DNA from: CBDBJR01 sp965206445
GTDB lineage: Bacteria > Pseudomonadota > Gammaproteobacteria > Arenicellales > Poriferihabitantaceae
Direction of reading: 5' to 3'
DNA length: 64,000 nt
NCBI GenBank assembly: GCA_965206445.1
Contig: CBDBJR010000002.1
Coordinates: 2,046,001 to 2,110,000 of the forward strand
The notes beneath the pieces were generated by a model, which saw only the letters and a list, made by a program, of their open reading frames with translations, made no database searches and was not told where the DNA came from. Shown here piece after piece: positions 26,168 through 35,393 of the stretch. The position numbers were made by a program, and so were the translations under genes. Each line of letters begins with the position of its first letter. Positions within the stretch are counted from its first letter, which is position 1.

Positions 26168-27790
26168 ATGACCAAATCCGTGCTTACCGTCGGCCAGGCA
26201 TTGGTGCAGTTGCTCGCGGACTACGGCATTGACGTGGTGTTTGGCATTCCCGGCACGCACAGCCTCGAGTTGTACCGCGGCCTGGCCGCGAGCCCCATCC
26301 GGCACATCTCCCCGCGGCATGAGCAAGGCGGCGGTTTTATGGCTGACGGCTACGCCCGCACCGGCGGCAAACCGGCCGCCTGTTTCGTTATCACCGGGCC
26401 GGGGGCGACCAACATCAGTACGCCGCTGGGCGAAGCCTACCTGGATTTTGTCCCGATGCTGGTCATCTCGCCGGTCAATCCGCCCGACCCGGACAATATC
26501 AATCGCGGCCGGCTGCATGAAATCACCCATCAGCAGGCCACCACGGCGCCCTTTTGCGCCTTCAGTGCGACGGTCTCGCAGGCCGATGAATTGCCCGCGC
26601 TGGTCCACCGTGCCTTTGCCCTTTTTGCCAGCGGGCCGCCGCGTCCGGTGCATCTGCACATCCCGCTGCCGATTCTGCCGCTGCCGGTTGACGCGCCCTG
26701 GCGGGCGCAGCCTTTGCCCGCGCCGCCGGCAGTCGGGGCGGCGCAGATCGAGCCGATTCTGGCGCTGCTGGAGCAGGCGAAAAACCCGGTTATCATCGCC
26801 GGCGGCGGGTGTGTGCGCTGCGCCGATCAGGTGGTTGCGCTGGGCGAAAAACTCGCCTGCCCGCTGCTGACGACGGTCGCCGGTCGCGGTATTGTGCCGC
26901 CGCAGCACCGATTGGGGGTCGGGGCGCAACTGCGCGCGCCCTACGTACAGGCGCTACTGAGTGAGGCCGATCTGGCGCTGTTCCTCGGCACCAATTTCGC
27001 GCCAACGGAGCATTGGAATGACGATCTGGTGCTGCCGAAGCAGCAGGTATGGATCAACCTGGAGCCCACCGTATTCGATCGCCCGCCGGCGCGCCGCGCC
27101 AATCGGTATACGCTGCAAGCGGAGGTCGGGGCATGCGTGCGGCTGCTGCTGGCCGCCGACACACCGCGCACCGCCGGCCTGGCCGCCGCGGTCGATGCCT
27201 GCGCGGCCGCACGCCGGCAACATCCGGGTGCGATGACGATAAAACAACGCGGCCACTGGCAGGTGCTGGGCGAAATCTGTCGCGGATTGCCCGACGACAG
27301 CGTGGTCACCAGCGACATGACCCAGCTCGCCTATACTGCGGTCGGCTATCTGCCGTGGAAGCAGGCCGGCAGATGGCACCATCCGACCGGCTACGGTACG
27401 CTGGGCTATGCCTTGCCGGCCGCTATTGGCGCGGCAGTGGCCAAACCCGGCACGCCGGTGATGGCCATCATTGGCGATGCCGGGCTGCAATACAGCCTGC
27501 AAGAAATGGGATTGGCCAAAGAACTGCAACTGAATTTGACCGTTTTGCTGTGGAATAACCATGCCTTGCAGCAAATCTATGACGATATGCGGGACGCCGA
27601 CATCGAGCCAATCGGGGTGGTGCAGGAAAACCCGGATTTTGTCCAGCTTGGCCGGGCTTACCGCTGGCGGGTCGAGCAAATTGACGCCGTAGCGCAACTC
27701 GCCGACCGGCTGCGACGCTCGTTTGAGCAGCCGGGGCCGACCTTGCTGCTGCTGGATGAAACCACCTGCCGGCCGCTCTCCCCGCCCTGA
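26168..27790 (+). CDS. ThDP-dependent 2-oxoacid decarboxylase (5-guanidino-2-oxopentanoate decarboxylase-like)
   Basis: A 540-residue thiamine-diphosphate enzyme of the acetolactate synthase/decarboxylase family. VFGIPGTHSLELYRGL and PRHEQGGGFMADGYAR (catalytic Glu) mark the PYR domain. A central Rossmann-like domain and the PP-domain cofactor motif GDAGLQYSLQEMG ending in WNN follow. The N-terminus (SVLTVGQALVQLL) resembles AruI, the arginine-transaminase-pathway decarboxylase. Polyamine and amino-acid catabolic genes 10 kb away are consistent with that, but the substrate is inferred. ATG 26168 is chosen over an upstream TTG. Confidence 0.75.
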   Translation: MTKSVLTVGQALVQLLADYGIDVVFGIPGTHSLELYRGLAASPIRHISPRHEQGGGFMADGYARTGGKPAACFVITGPGATNISTPLGEAYLDFVPMLVISPVNPPDPDNINRGRLHEITHQQATTAPFCAFSATVSQADELPALVHRAFALFASGPPRPVHLHIPLPILPLPVDAPWRAQPLPAPPAVGAAQIEPILALLEQAKNPVIIAGGGCVRCADQVVALGEKLACPLLTTVAGRGIVPPQHRLGVGAQLRAPYVQALLSEADLALFLGTNFAPTEHWNDDLVLPKQQVWINLEPTVFDRPPARRANRYTLQAEVGACVRLLLAADTPRTAGLAAAVDACAAARRQHPGAMTIKQRGHWQVLGEICRGLPDDSVVTSDMTQLAYTAVGYLPWKQAGRWHHPTGYGTLGYALPAAIGAAVAKPGTPVMAIIGDAGLQYSLQEMGLAKELQLNLTVLLWNNHALQQIYDDMRDADIEPIGVVQENPDFVQLGRAYRWRVEQIDAVAQLADRLRRSFEQPGPTLLLLDETTCRPLSPP

Positions 27791-27831
27791 CCCGGCGGCA
27801 GGGGCAGCCGGGTCAACCACCGCAAGCGACA

Positions 27832-27855
27832 ATCGCCGGCATGGCTGCCGGCGAT
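27832..27855. terminator. Strong hairpin between convergent genes
   Basis: ATCGCCGGCA and TGCCGGCGAT form a perfect 10-bp stem with a TGGC loop in the gap between the convergent decarboxylase and DoxX genes. There is no U-tract on either side, so termination by this hairpin alone is only a suggestion. Confidence 0.35.
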
Positions 27856-27900
27856 GCGCATTAGCCGGGGTGCTGCGCCCGGCGCTACGGCAAAGCCGGG

Positions 27901-28359
27901 CTAACGGGGCTTGCCAAACAACAGATGATCGAGCGAGACACGCCCGGGACCATTGACAATAATCGCCACAATCATCAGCAAATAGACCACCAGATGCGTG
28001 ATAACAGACGCGGTATTCGGATCCGGCAGTGACAAATAGGCAACCAGATTAAAGACAAACAGCGCGATGGCGGTAAACCGGGTTGCCAGGCCGACCAGCA
28101 GCAGAATCGGAAAAATCAACTCGGCCCAGGTGCCAATCACAGCCGCCACTCTGGGGTCCAGCAGCGGCACCTGATAAAAGGTCTCGAACAATTGGTAGGT
28201 CATATCGGCAACTTCCGGCCACGGCCACACCTGGGTAACCTTGTTGAGCGCCGATCGATAAAAAAACCAGGCCACGCCCAGCCTGAGAGCCAGCATCGGG
28301 CTAATGCAACAACTGCCTTTATCGAGGATACTGACAACCGCGGTGATGAGGTTACGCAT
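27901..28359 (-). CDS. DoxX family membrane protein of the bufferin operon
   Basis: A 152-residue DoxX-like protein with four predicted membrane helices, including ALRLGVAWFFYRSALNKVTQ at the start and the GTWAELIFPILLLVGLATRF pair. DoxX proteins frequently close operons that encode a DUF2282 precursor, a DUF692 enzyme and a DUF2063 protein. Here it is the last gene of exactly that set, 76 bases after the DUF2063 gene. A membrane redox or copper-related role is inferred from context. GGAG lies 8 bases before ATG 28359. Confidence 0.85.
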   Translation of the reverse strand: MRNLITAVVSILDKGSCCISPMLALRLGVAWFFYRSALNKVTQVWPWPEVADMTYQLFETFYQVPLLDPRVAAVIGTWAELIFPILLLVGLATRFTAIALFVFNLVAYLSLPDPNTASVITHLVVYLLMIVAIIVNGPGRVSLDHLLFGKPR

Positions 28360-28435
28360 AGCTATTCTCCCATTATGTTCACTAAGAATATCGGTTATAC
28401 CGACTTTGCAGGCATCTGTTTATCGGGTAATTGCC

Positions 28436-29200
28436 TCAATCGACATCGACGATGGCGCCGAGCCGAATGTACTGTAACAAGGCCGCATGGAGATCGAAAC
28501 CCGCATCATACTGCAACGCCGCCTCAAGACAGTCAGCCAACGGCGCCCGGCGATGGATTTTCGCCAACAACGCATAGTCGGCCTCGCTGACCGCCTGCAC
28601 ATCCACTTCCAGCGCCGACCTTACCACCAGCGCCCAATGGGGATTATTCTCCATCACAACCGATTTTTCAACCTCAACGCCGGTCGCCAACTGCCAGATA
28701 TCGACAATCGGGTAGGCTGATTTGACCAGGCGCAGGGCCGGATTGAGCCGAAACACCAGTTGCTGGTAGCCGGCCTGATCGACTCCGGCCAGTTTTGTCG
28801 CCTCAAACCGACCGCCATCGGCGGCATGATACACCTGCTGACAGGCCCATTCCAGCCGCGCCAGATCGGCCAGATACGGATACGCGGCGGCCGATTCGAG
28901 CGCCGCGATGAAAGCGGGCAGGTGACGGCCGTATTGCTGTATATCGCCGCTCTCGGACGGATGGGTGAGCAGGTATTGGCGTGCCAGCTGAAAAAAATAC
29001 GCCTCACCGACTGTGGCGCACAAGCCGGGATAGGCTGCCTTCAGGGCTGCTCGCAGGCTGACAAAGGTGTTGTTTCGGTATAATTGCAGTTGCGCGTCGG
29101 CGGCGACGTGATTATCGACCACCAGTGCGAGCAATTCGGGTGAGGGCGCACCGAAAACATGCTCTTTGAAACGGCGCTGAAATTCAGGCAGCGTAAGCAT
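28436..29200 (-). CDS. bufC: DUF2063 (HvfC/BufC) family partner of the MNIO maturase
   Basis: A 254-residue protein with the DUF2063 N-terminal domain: MLTLPEFQRRFKEHVFG and QLQLYRNNTFVSLRAALKAAYP, then GEAYFFQLARQYLLTHPSESGDI. In bufferin systems this protein forms a complex with the DUF692 enzyme and delivers the precursor peptide. ATG 29200 gives the family N-terminus. It overlaps the end of the DUF692 gene by 17 bases, so the two products are probably translationally coupled. An upstream in-frame start at 29239 would add 13 residues. Confidence 0.88.
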   Translation of the reverse strand: MLTLPEFQRRFKEHVFGAPSPELLALVVDNHVAADAQLQLYRNNTFVSLRAALKAAYPGLCATVGEAYFFQLARQYLLTHPSESGDIQQYGRHLPAFIAALESAAAYPYLADLARLEWACQQVYHAADGGRFEATKLAGVDQAGYQQLVFRLNPALRLVKSAYPIVDIWQLATGVEVEKSVVMENNPHWALVVRSALEVDVQAVSEADYALLAKIHRRAPLADCLEAALQYDAGFDLHAALLQYIRLGAIVDVD

Positions 29201-30074
29201 TTCCCTGCTGCCGGTCAACCGCTGCCGGCAGCGCATCACCGTGCATAATGGATTGCGCCATCGACGCCTGCTGCAGCAGTGTATCCAGTGCCGGCAGATC
29301 GCTGTCCCATTCGATCAGGGTCGGCCGCCTGCCGATACGCTCGATGACATCCGCATACAGCGCCCAGACGGCCGCGCATACGGTGTCGTTGTGGGTATCA
29401 ATCAGCAGCGTGTTGGTGGCAAATTCGCGTACGGTATGGCCGGCGAGGTGGATTTCTTCGACCAGTTCGGCCGGCACGGCGGCCAGATATTGCGCGGCGT
29501 CAAAACCGTGATTGACTGCGCTGACATAGACATTGTTGACGTCCAGCAAAATACCGCAGTCGGATTGGCGGGCCGCCTCAACCAGGAAATCCACCTCGGC
29601 AATGGTCGAATGCCGGAAACACACATAGGTAGACGGGTTTTCGATCAGGATCCGCCGGCCCAGCAAATCCTGTAGCTGGCTTACCTTATCGACCACCAGC
29701 GCCAGCGCTTCCTCGGTATACGGCAGCGGCAGCAGATCGTTCATAAACACCCGGCCAACCGAGCTCCAGGAAAGATGTTCGGAAACCAGCGTCGGCTGAT
29801 ACCGCTCGATCAGCTGGCGTATGCGGGCAACGTGGGCGCGGTCAAACGGGTCAACACTGCCCAGCGAAAGACCGACGCCATGGAAACTGACGGGATAATG
29901 CGCGCGGATTTTACCCAGATAGTGGTGCGGCGCCCCGCCGCTGCCAAAATAATTCTCGGTATGCACTTCCAGCCAGCCGATATCCGGCTTGCGGTCGAGA
30001 ACACACCGGTAGTGTTCCGATCGCAGCCCTATTCCGGCGACTGCCGGAATAGGGTGCGAAGCGGTTTTTACCAT
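29184..30074 (-). CDS. bufB: DUF692 multinuclear iron oxygenase (HvfB/BufB), bufferin maturase
   Basis: MNIO-family enzyme expected to convert precursor cysteines into oxidised heterocycles (thiooxazoles in characterised bufferins). The 296-residue TIM-barrel protein shows conserved metal-ligand segments: EVHTENYFG, SFHGVGLSLG, SEHLSWSS, ILIENPSTYV, LLDVNNVYVSAVNHG, EIHLAGHT, DTHNDTV and IEWDSDLP. ATG 30074 is used; the frame extends four codons to a TTG. It lies 30 bases downstream of the Cys-rich precursor gene and overlaps the DUF2063 gene. Family-level assignment is firm; the exact modification is inferred. Confidence 0.9.
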   Translation of the reverse strand: MVKTASHPIPAVAGIGLRSEHYRCVLDRKPDIGWLEVHTENYFGSGGAPHHYLGKIRAHYPVSFHGVGLSLGSVDPFDRAHVARIRQLIERYQPTLVSEHLSWSSVGRVFMNDLLPLPYTEEALALVVDKVSQLQDLLGRRILIENPSTYVCFRHSTIAEVDFLVEAARQSDCGILLDVNNVYVSAVNHGFDAAQYLAAVPAELVEEIHLAGHTVREFATNTLLIDTHNDTVCAAVWALYADVIERIGRRPTLIEWDSDLPALDTLLQQASMAQSIMHGDALPAAVDRQQGNAYAA

Positions 30075-30104
30075 ACTACAAAACAATCAGCGAACAACCG
30101 TGTA

Positions 30105-30368
30105 TTACGACTTCGGCTCCAGGGTACCGCCGGTCAGCCGCTCACACAGCCCTTTGGGCACCGTAATAAACGCCGTGCCCTGGTCGTCAACCAGTGATGT
30201 ACCCTGGCATGAGCTGGTCGGGGTCTGGCAATCGTTCGTGCCTGCTTTCGCCACACCAAAGCAATGCTCGGTCTCTTTTTCGTCCTGAGCCTGGGCGGTA
30301 TTGGCGGTAGCCAGGCCCAAAGCCATCAGGCCCGAGATAGCGGTGGTAATTATGGTTTTGTTTTTCAT
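30105..30368 (-). CDS. bufA: DUF2282 Cys-rich bufferin precursor
   Basis: An 87-residue secreted precursor. An N-terminal signal peptide (MKNKTIITTAISGLMALGLA, cleavage expected after AQA at residue 27) precedes a 60-residue mature part. That part has four cysteines at 36, 47, 54 and 75, in the DUF2282 pattern EHCFGVAKAGTNDC, SSCQG and PKGLCERL. Such proteins are periplasmic copper-binding peptides modified by the adjacent MNIO enzyme. ATG 30368 has GGAG 9 bases upstream and was preferred to a longer frame (30452). It heads the operon 30368-27901. Confidence 0.88.
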   Translation of the reverse strand: MKNKTIITTAISGLMALGLATANTAQAQDEKETEHCFGVAKAGTNDCQTPTSSCQGTSLVDDQGTAFITVPKGLCERLTGGTLEPKS

Positions 30369-30454
30369 GCTTGAATCTCCAATCGAATTGATTATCAAAA
30401 TTAAGCCAGGCAACTGCCCGGCACAGGTCGCAGCTATCGCGCGCCGGTTCAAAT

Positions 30455-30481
30455 TCCGAACCCGGGTTGCCGTATAGTTAC
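30455..30481 (-). promoter_or_regulatory. Possible ECF-type promoter of the bufferin operon
   Basis: On the minus strand GTAACT (30481-30476) is followed after 17 bases by CGGA (30458-30455), about 85 bases before the precursor start. Bufferin-type operons in other bacteria are driven by ECF sigma factors with GTAAC and CGxA-like elements, so this pair is suggestive. Also noted is TTGATAATCAA, a perfect palindrome near 30390-30400. No sigma factor gene is in the window. Confidence 0.3.
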
Positions 30482-30642
30482 CCCGCTATGGACTTTGGTT
30501 ATCTGGAAAAGTTGCAGGGAAAACGAATTAAATCACACCGAACAGCGTGATACGCCCGGTACAGCGGCGCCGGCCCGGCAGCAACGCACACCCGCCCGCC
30601 TCGCCGACGGTGGCCAAATGAACCAAACAGCCCAAAACAGCA

Positions 30643-33600
30643 TCATTGCCGCGTTGCCGCCGGCGCCTGCCACTGCTGCCACCGGGCGGTGCGCCGGGTG
30701 CGGTAAGTTTCGATCGCCGCGATTTTAATATGGCCAAAACCTTTTATGACTTCCGGCAGCGCGGCCAGCTGTACCGCTTGTTCGAGGTTATCCCGATTGA
30801 GGCCGGCGAGCAGGGCGGCGATATCCCGCTGATATTCACCTATCAGCGCCCGCTCGGCCCGGCGTTCCTCGCTGCGGCCAAACAGATCCCACCGGGTGCC
30901 GCGCAGCGGTTTGAGCCGGGCCAGCAGTTTGAACAGCCGCAGGCTGACACCCGGCAGCCGGCGTTTGCGCAAATGGCCGGTGAACGGATCGACTTTCGAT
31001 AGCAGCGGCGGTGCCAGATGAAATTCAATTTTCGCCTGCTCGCCGAACTGCGCCTTGATCTGCCGCTCGAATTCACCGTTGGAATACAGCCGGGCAATTT
31101 CATATTCGTCCTTGTACGCCATCAGTCGAAACAACTGGGCGGCAACGGCCAGACTCAGCCGCTGCGAGCCCGGGTCAACCGCCGATTCCGCCACCCGAAC
31201 CCGTTCAACCTGATCGCCATAGTGCTGCGCACAGGCCCGGTCTTGATACGCGGTCAGGTAGTCTTTGCGCCATTGCACGATATCCTCGAGCGCGGTGAGC
31301 GGCTGCACCGGCGGCTGAGAATCGGCCATCCGCTCCGCAATCTGCTGCGGATTGGCGGCGCTGCGCCGGCCCAGTTCAAACGCCTGAAGGTTGAACTCCA
31401 CCGCAACCCCGTTGAGCCGGATCGCCTGCTCGATCGCGCCCCGGCTCAATGGAATCAAGCCGTGCTGCCAGGCGTGCCCGAGCAGCAGCAGGTTGGCGCC
31501 GATCGCGTCGCCCAGCAGCTCGCCGGCGATGCGCGTGGCATTGACAAAATGGGTCTGCCGCTCGACCGCCTGTTGCTGAATCAACTGCTGCAGCTGCGCC
31601 GCCGGGAACGCATACGCATCCGCATGAATGAAATCCGCGGTCGGGGTTTGCGCCTGGTTGACCACCGCACGGGTACGCTCGCGGCCCAGTCTGGCCAGGC
31701 TTTCCGGCATCGCCGAGACCACCAGATCGCAGCCCAGCAGCACATCCGTCCGGCCATCGGCGATGCGCACCGCCAGAATATCCTGCTGCCGTGCCGCGAT
31801 GCGAACGTGGCTGACCACGGCGCCAAATTTCTGCGCCAGCCCGGTCTGGTTGAGCGTCGAGCAGCCCTTGCCGTCAATGTGCGCCGCCATCGCCAGCAGG
31901 GCGCCGACGGTCAGCACGCCGGTGCCGCCAATGCCGGTAATCAGGACATTCCACGGCCGCTCCAACGTCGGCTGTTGCGGCTCGGCCAGCGGCGCGGCAG
32001 CGGCATTTTCCGGTTGACCGGGCGGCAATCCGGCCGGCGGCCGGGTGGCCCCGGTCACGGTCACAAAGCTCGGACAAAATCCGTTCAGACAGCTAAGATC
32101 CTGATTGCAGGCGTGCTGGTCTATCTGGCGTTTGAGGCCGGCCTCGGTTGTTTTCGGCAGCACCGACAGACAATTGGACTGCTTGCTGCAATCGCCGCAG
32201 CCCTCGCACACGGCGGCGTTAATGAACACCCGCTCCGCGCCCTCCGCCAACTGGCCGCGTTTGCGGCGGCGGCGTTTTTCAGCGGCGCAGGTCTGGTCGA
32301 ATACAATCACCGAGGTGCCCTCGACTTCCCGAATCCGGCTTTGCAGTTGATCGAATTCCTGCCGCGGATGCAGCGTCACACGGTCGAACCCGGCAAGCTG
32401 CCGCCGCGCGTGGGCAAGATCTTCCGCCACCACGGCCAGCCGCTTGACGCCCTCGGCCTGTAGCTGGGCGACCAGATCGGCCAGCGTCAGCGTACCGTCA
32501 ACCGCCTGCCCGCCGGTCATCGCCACCGCATCGTTATAGAGAATTTTATAGGTGATATTGACCCCGGCCGCGATCGCCGCACGGATTGCCAGAATACCGG
32601 AGTGGAAATAGGTGCCGTCGCCGATATTCTGGAACACATGCCGGGTATCGGTAAACGGCGCCTGGCCGATCCAGGAAGCCCCCTCGCCGCCCATCTGGGT
32701 AAACAGCTCGGTCTTGCGGTCCATCCACTTGACCATATAGTGGCAGCCGATGCCGGCCAGCCCGATACTGCCGTCCGGCACCCGGGTCGAGGTGTTATGC
32801 GGACAACCGGAGCAGAAATACGGCGTGCGCGTCGCCACCGTGCGCCGGGTTGAGCGGTGCTTTTCCTCGGCCTCGAGCGCCTCCAGCCGCTGCTCGATCG
32901 CCCGGCTGGGGTGGAAGCGCAGGATGCGCCGCCCGAGCGCCCGGGTCACGATGCCGGGGGTCAACTCGCCCAGATTCGACACCAGGCTGCGACGCTGCTC
33001 GTCATATTCGCCGACCACAACCGGGCGGTCGGCGACCGGCCAGTTATACAATTGACCGGTGATTTGATCCTCAATTACGCTGCGCTTCTCTTCCACCACC
33101 AGAATCTCCTTCAACCCACGCGCAAAGGCATGGGTTGCCACCGGCTCGAGCGGCCAACTCATGCCGACTTTATAGACTCTCAGGCCAATCTCGGCGGCGG
33201 TTGACTGATCGATACCGAGCTCGTCCAGCGCCTCCATCACATCCAGATGCGACTTGCCGGAAGTGACAATGCCCAGCCTGGAGTGGGGCGAATCGAGGGT
33301 GATTTGATTGAGATTATTCGCCAGCGCAAATGCTCTGGCGGCATAAATGCGGTGGCCGTGCAGCAGTTTTTCCTGCTCCAGCGGCGTGGTCGGCCACTGC
33401 GCATTCAGACCGCCGGCGGGCAGCTCGAAATCGTCCGGCAGCCGGATGCGCACCCGGTTTGGGTCAATATCCGCCGACATCGCCGAATCCATGTTCTCGG
33501 TAATCGCCTTCAGACCGACCCAGCAGCCGCTATAGCGCGACAGCGCCCAGCCGTAGATGCCGTAATCCAGCACTTCCTGCACATTCATCGGGCTCAACAC

Positions 33601-34101
33601 CGGCACCGCCGCCGCGATAAACATGTACTCGCTCTGGTGCGGCAAGGTTGAGGATTTACACGCATGATCGTCGCCGGCCACCGCCAGGACACCGCCGTGG
33701 CGGGTGGTGCCAAACGCGTTGGCGTGTTTGAGCACGTCCATACTGCGATCCAGCCCCGGGCCTTTGCCATACCAGAGCGCAAACACGCCGTCGTATCTGG
33801 CCTGCGGCAGCAAATGCACCTGCTGCGTGCCCCAGGCGGCGGTGGCGGCGAGGTCCTCGTTCACCCCGGGCTGAAAATGGATCCGATGCGGTTGCAGCCA
33901 CCGCTGGGCGCGGTGCAAAGATTGATCCACGCTGCCGACCGGCGAACCGCGATAGCCGGTAACAAATCCGGCGGTATTCAGGCCGGCGTCGAGGTCTCTT
34001 TGGTGCTGCACAATCGGCAGGCGCACCAACGCCTCGATGCCGGTCAGATAGGCCCGATCGGTGTTCAGTGCGTATTTATCGTCCAGGGAGATTTTTCGCA
34101 T
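30643..34101 (-). CDS. Indolepyruvate ferredoxin oxidoreductase family protein (fused)
   Basis: An 1152-residue ThDP and iron-sulfur enzyme that oxidatively decarboxylates aryl or branched 2-oxoacids to acyl-CoA. The N-terminal half is IorA-like (VTGYRGSPVGSVDQSL; ThDP domain with the DGTYFH and YNDAVAMTGGQ segments). A cysteine cluster follows (TPYFCSGCPHNTSTRVP; VCEGCGDCSKQSNC; later NGFCPSF), then an IorB-like gamma domain (ITGIGGTGVLTVGALL). Fusion in one long chain is usual in aerobic proteobacteria. ATG 34101 has AGAAGG upstream. The physiological substrate is not visible. Confidence 0.9.
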   Translation of the reverse strand: MRKISLDDKYALNTDRAYLTGIEALVRLPIVQHQRDLDAGLNTAGFVTGYRGSPVGSVDQSLHRAQRWLQPHRIHFQPGVNEDLAATAAWGTQQVHLLPQARYDGVFALWYGKGPGLDRSMDVLKHANAFGTTRHGGVLAVAGDDHACKSSTLPHQSEYMFIAAAVPVLSPMNVQEVLDYGIYGWALSRYSGCWVGLKAITENMDSAMSADIDPNRVRIRLPDDFELPAGGLNAQWPTTPLEQEKLLHGHRIYAARAFALANNLNQITLDSPHSRLGIVTSGKSHLDVMEALDELGIDQSTAAEIGLRVYKVGMSWPLEPVATHAFARGLKEILVVEEKRSVIEDQITGQLYNWPVADRPVVVGEYDEQRRSLVSNLGELTPGIVTRALGRRILRFHPSRAIEQRLEALEAEEKHRSTRRTVATRTPYFCSGCPHNTSTRVPDGSIGLAGIGCHYMVKWMDRKTELFTQMGGEGASWIGQAPFTDTRHVFQNIGDGTYFHSGILAIRAAIAAGVNITYKILYNDAVAMTGGQAVDGTLTLADLVAQLQAEGVKRLAVVAEDLAHARRQLAGFDRVTLHPRQEFDQLQSRIREVEGTSVIVFDQTCAAEKRRRRKRGQLAEGAERVFINAAVCEGCGDCSKQSNCLSVLPKTTEAGLKRQIDQHACNQDLSCLNGFCPSFVTVTGATRPPAGLPPGQPENAAAAPLAEPQQPTLERPWNVLITGIGGTGVLTVGALLAMAAHIDGKGCSTLNQTGLAQKFGAVVSHVRIAARQQDILAVRIADGRTDVLLGCDLVVSAMPESLARLGRERTRAVVNQAQTPTADFIHADAYAFPAAQLQQLIQQQAVERQTHFVNATRIAGELLGDAIGANLLLLGHAWQHGLIPLSRGAIEQAIRLNGVAVEFNLQAFELGRRSAANPQQIAERMADSQPPVQPLTALEDIVQWRKDYLTAYQDRACAQHYGDQVERVRVAESAVDPGSQRLSLAVAAQLFRLMAYKDEYEIARLYSNGEFERQIKAQFGEQAKIEFHLAPPLLSKVDPFTGHLRKRRLPGVSLRLFKLLARLKPLRGTRWDLFGRSEERRAERALIGEYQRDIAALLAGLNRDNLEQAVQLAALPEVIKGFGHIKIAAIETYRTRRTARWQQWQAPAATRQ

Positions 34102-34523
34102 GGCAAACCTTCTCTAACTGTACGGCGGCTCCGGCGGGCGACTCAGGTGCGTCGCGCAGCCCGGCAACCGGTAAATTCAACCGGGTCGCAGCACGCGCAC
34201 CGCCGATACAGTCGACCGCTTCGTGGCCACTGCGGAGCGGTGGCGCCTGTTCGAGGCGGCCCATACGCGACAACACGCCGTCTGGCAGCCGCATTTTCGA
34301 TTTTCCGGCGGAAAAATTATACACCGAACCGGCGTTTTGTTGCCGTAAAATTGCCTCCGCTGACACGCCGTATCGCACCTGCCGAAATTGGCAATGGGAT
34401 CAGCGGCCGGTGCACCCTGACGGCAAACCGTGCACGGCCAGTTCAAAGGCCGCCTGACTTGCACTCCCCGCCGTCGATCCGGCAGGCCGGCCAGATAAAA
34501 AGCAATGGTATCGGGTAATTGTG
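34102..34523. other. Divergent spacer between oxidoreductase and phosphatase genes
   Basis: No convincing gene is seen in these 420 bases. On the minus strand a perfect TATAAT (34321-34316) is a candidate -10 for the oxidoreductase gene, though its -35 is weak. The rest is GC-rich with only shadow ORFs. Confidence 0.35.
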
Positions 34524-35129
34524 ATGAATCGAGAACCACATTCCAGCACCGCCATCGGCAGTGTCGATCTACTGCGGCATGGCCAGACCCGGCGCGACGA
34601 TATTTTTCGCGGACGCACCGATGATCCGCTGACCGACGCCGGGTACCGGCAAATGCAATCAGCAGTTGGTGATGCGCACTGGGATCGGGTGATTTGCTCG
34701 CCGCTGAGCCGCTGTCGGCAGTTTGCCGAGCACGTCGCCGACGGCTGCGGGGTTGCATTGGAGCAGGAGGCGCGGTTTCGGGAATACGATTTCGGTGACT
34801 GGGATGGCCGCACCTATACCGAGGTGATGCGCGATCAGGCGTCGGCGGTGGAGCGGTTTTTTGCCGACCCCTGCGCTGCGCCGCCGCCCAACGGGGAAGA
34901 TTTCACCCGGTTTCAACAGCGCGTATTGACGGCCTGGCGCGAGCTACTCGAACAAGCGCCGCAACAGCGCACGCTGGTGGTATCGCACGGCGGGGTGATC
35001 ATGGTGGTGCTGGCCGAGGTGCTTGGGGTCGATCGACTGCACGGGCGGATTGAAATGGCGTACGCCTGCCACAGTCGCATCCGACTCGATCCATCGAGCC
35101 GACGGCCACGACTGGTATCGCACGGCTGA
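34524..35129 (+). CDS. Histidine phosphatase family protein
   Basis: A 201-residue member of the phosphoglycerate-mutase-like superfamily. The catalytic RHG motif is in SVDLLRHGQTRRDD (about residues 14-27), the second arginine in ICSPLSRCRQFAE, the acid in REYDFGDWDGRTY, and the second histidine in LVVSHGGVIMVVL. The FGDWDG phrase is common in alpha-ribazole phosphatases (CobC-like), but no cobalamin genes adjoin it, so the substrate is left open. ATG 34524 follows a GTG three bases earlier. Confidence 0.88.
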   Translation: MNREPHSSTAIGSVDLLRHGQTRRDDIFRGRTDDPLTDAGYRQMQSAVGDAHWDRVICSPLSRCRQFAEHVADGCGVALEQEARFREYDFGDWDGRTYTEVMRDQASAVERFFADPCAAPPPNGEDFTRFQQRVLTAWRELLEQAPQQRTLVVSHGGVIMVVLAEVLGVDRLHGRIEMAYACHSRIRLDPSSRRPRLVSHG

Positions 35130-35253
35130 ATGTGCGTGCACCCGGGCGAATATTGCCGCTCCACGATGGCGTCCAATCGTTCCGATCTTGTTCTATTGTC
35201 TTGCTGCTGTGCTGTGTGTCATTGGCTCTGTGGCGGCATCTCATTGCGCAATT

Positions 35254-35390
35254 ATCTTCTTCACATAACGCCCGGCTTTTTTCATGCAGCGGATAATAGC
35301 GCGGGGTATCTGCCGGGCAGAGCGTGCGTCATGCTTGCCAGCGCGCGTTTTTGCACCTCTTCCCAATGCGGTGTAATGGTGCAATTTATT
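35254..35390 (-). pseudogene. C-terminal fragment of an unidentified protein next to the IS
   Basis: Directly outside the left IS end, the minus strand reads a protein-like piece: TITPHWEEVQKRALASMTH, then ALPGRYPALLSAA. A one-base shift is followed by MKKAGRYVKKIIAQ and a stop. It does not resemble the missing C-terminus of the fucosyltransferase interrupted on the other side. It looks like the tail of a separate, perhaps glycosylation-related, gene whose body is gone. I do not recognise the family. Confidence 0.35.
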
Positions 35391-35393
35391 TAA

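Noticed and set aside
31018..32463. 481-residue plus-strand ORF
   Set aside because: Antisense to the oxidoreductase, where the cysteine clusters and ThDP motifs are in the minus-strand frame.
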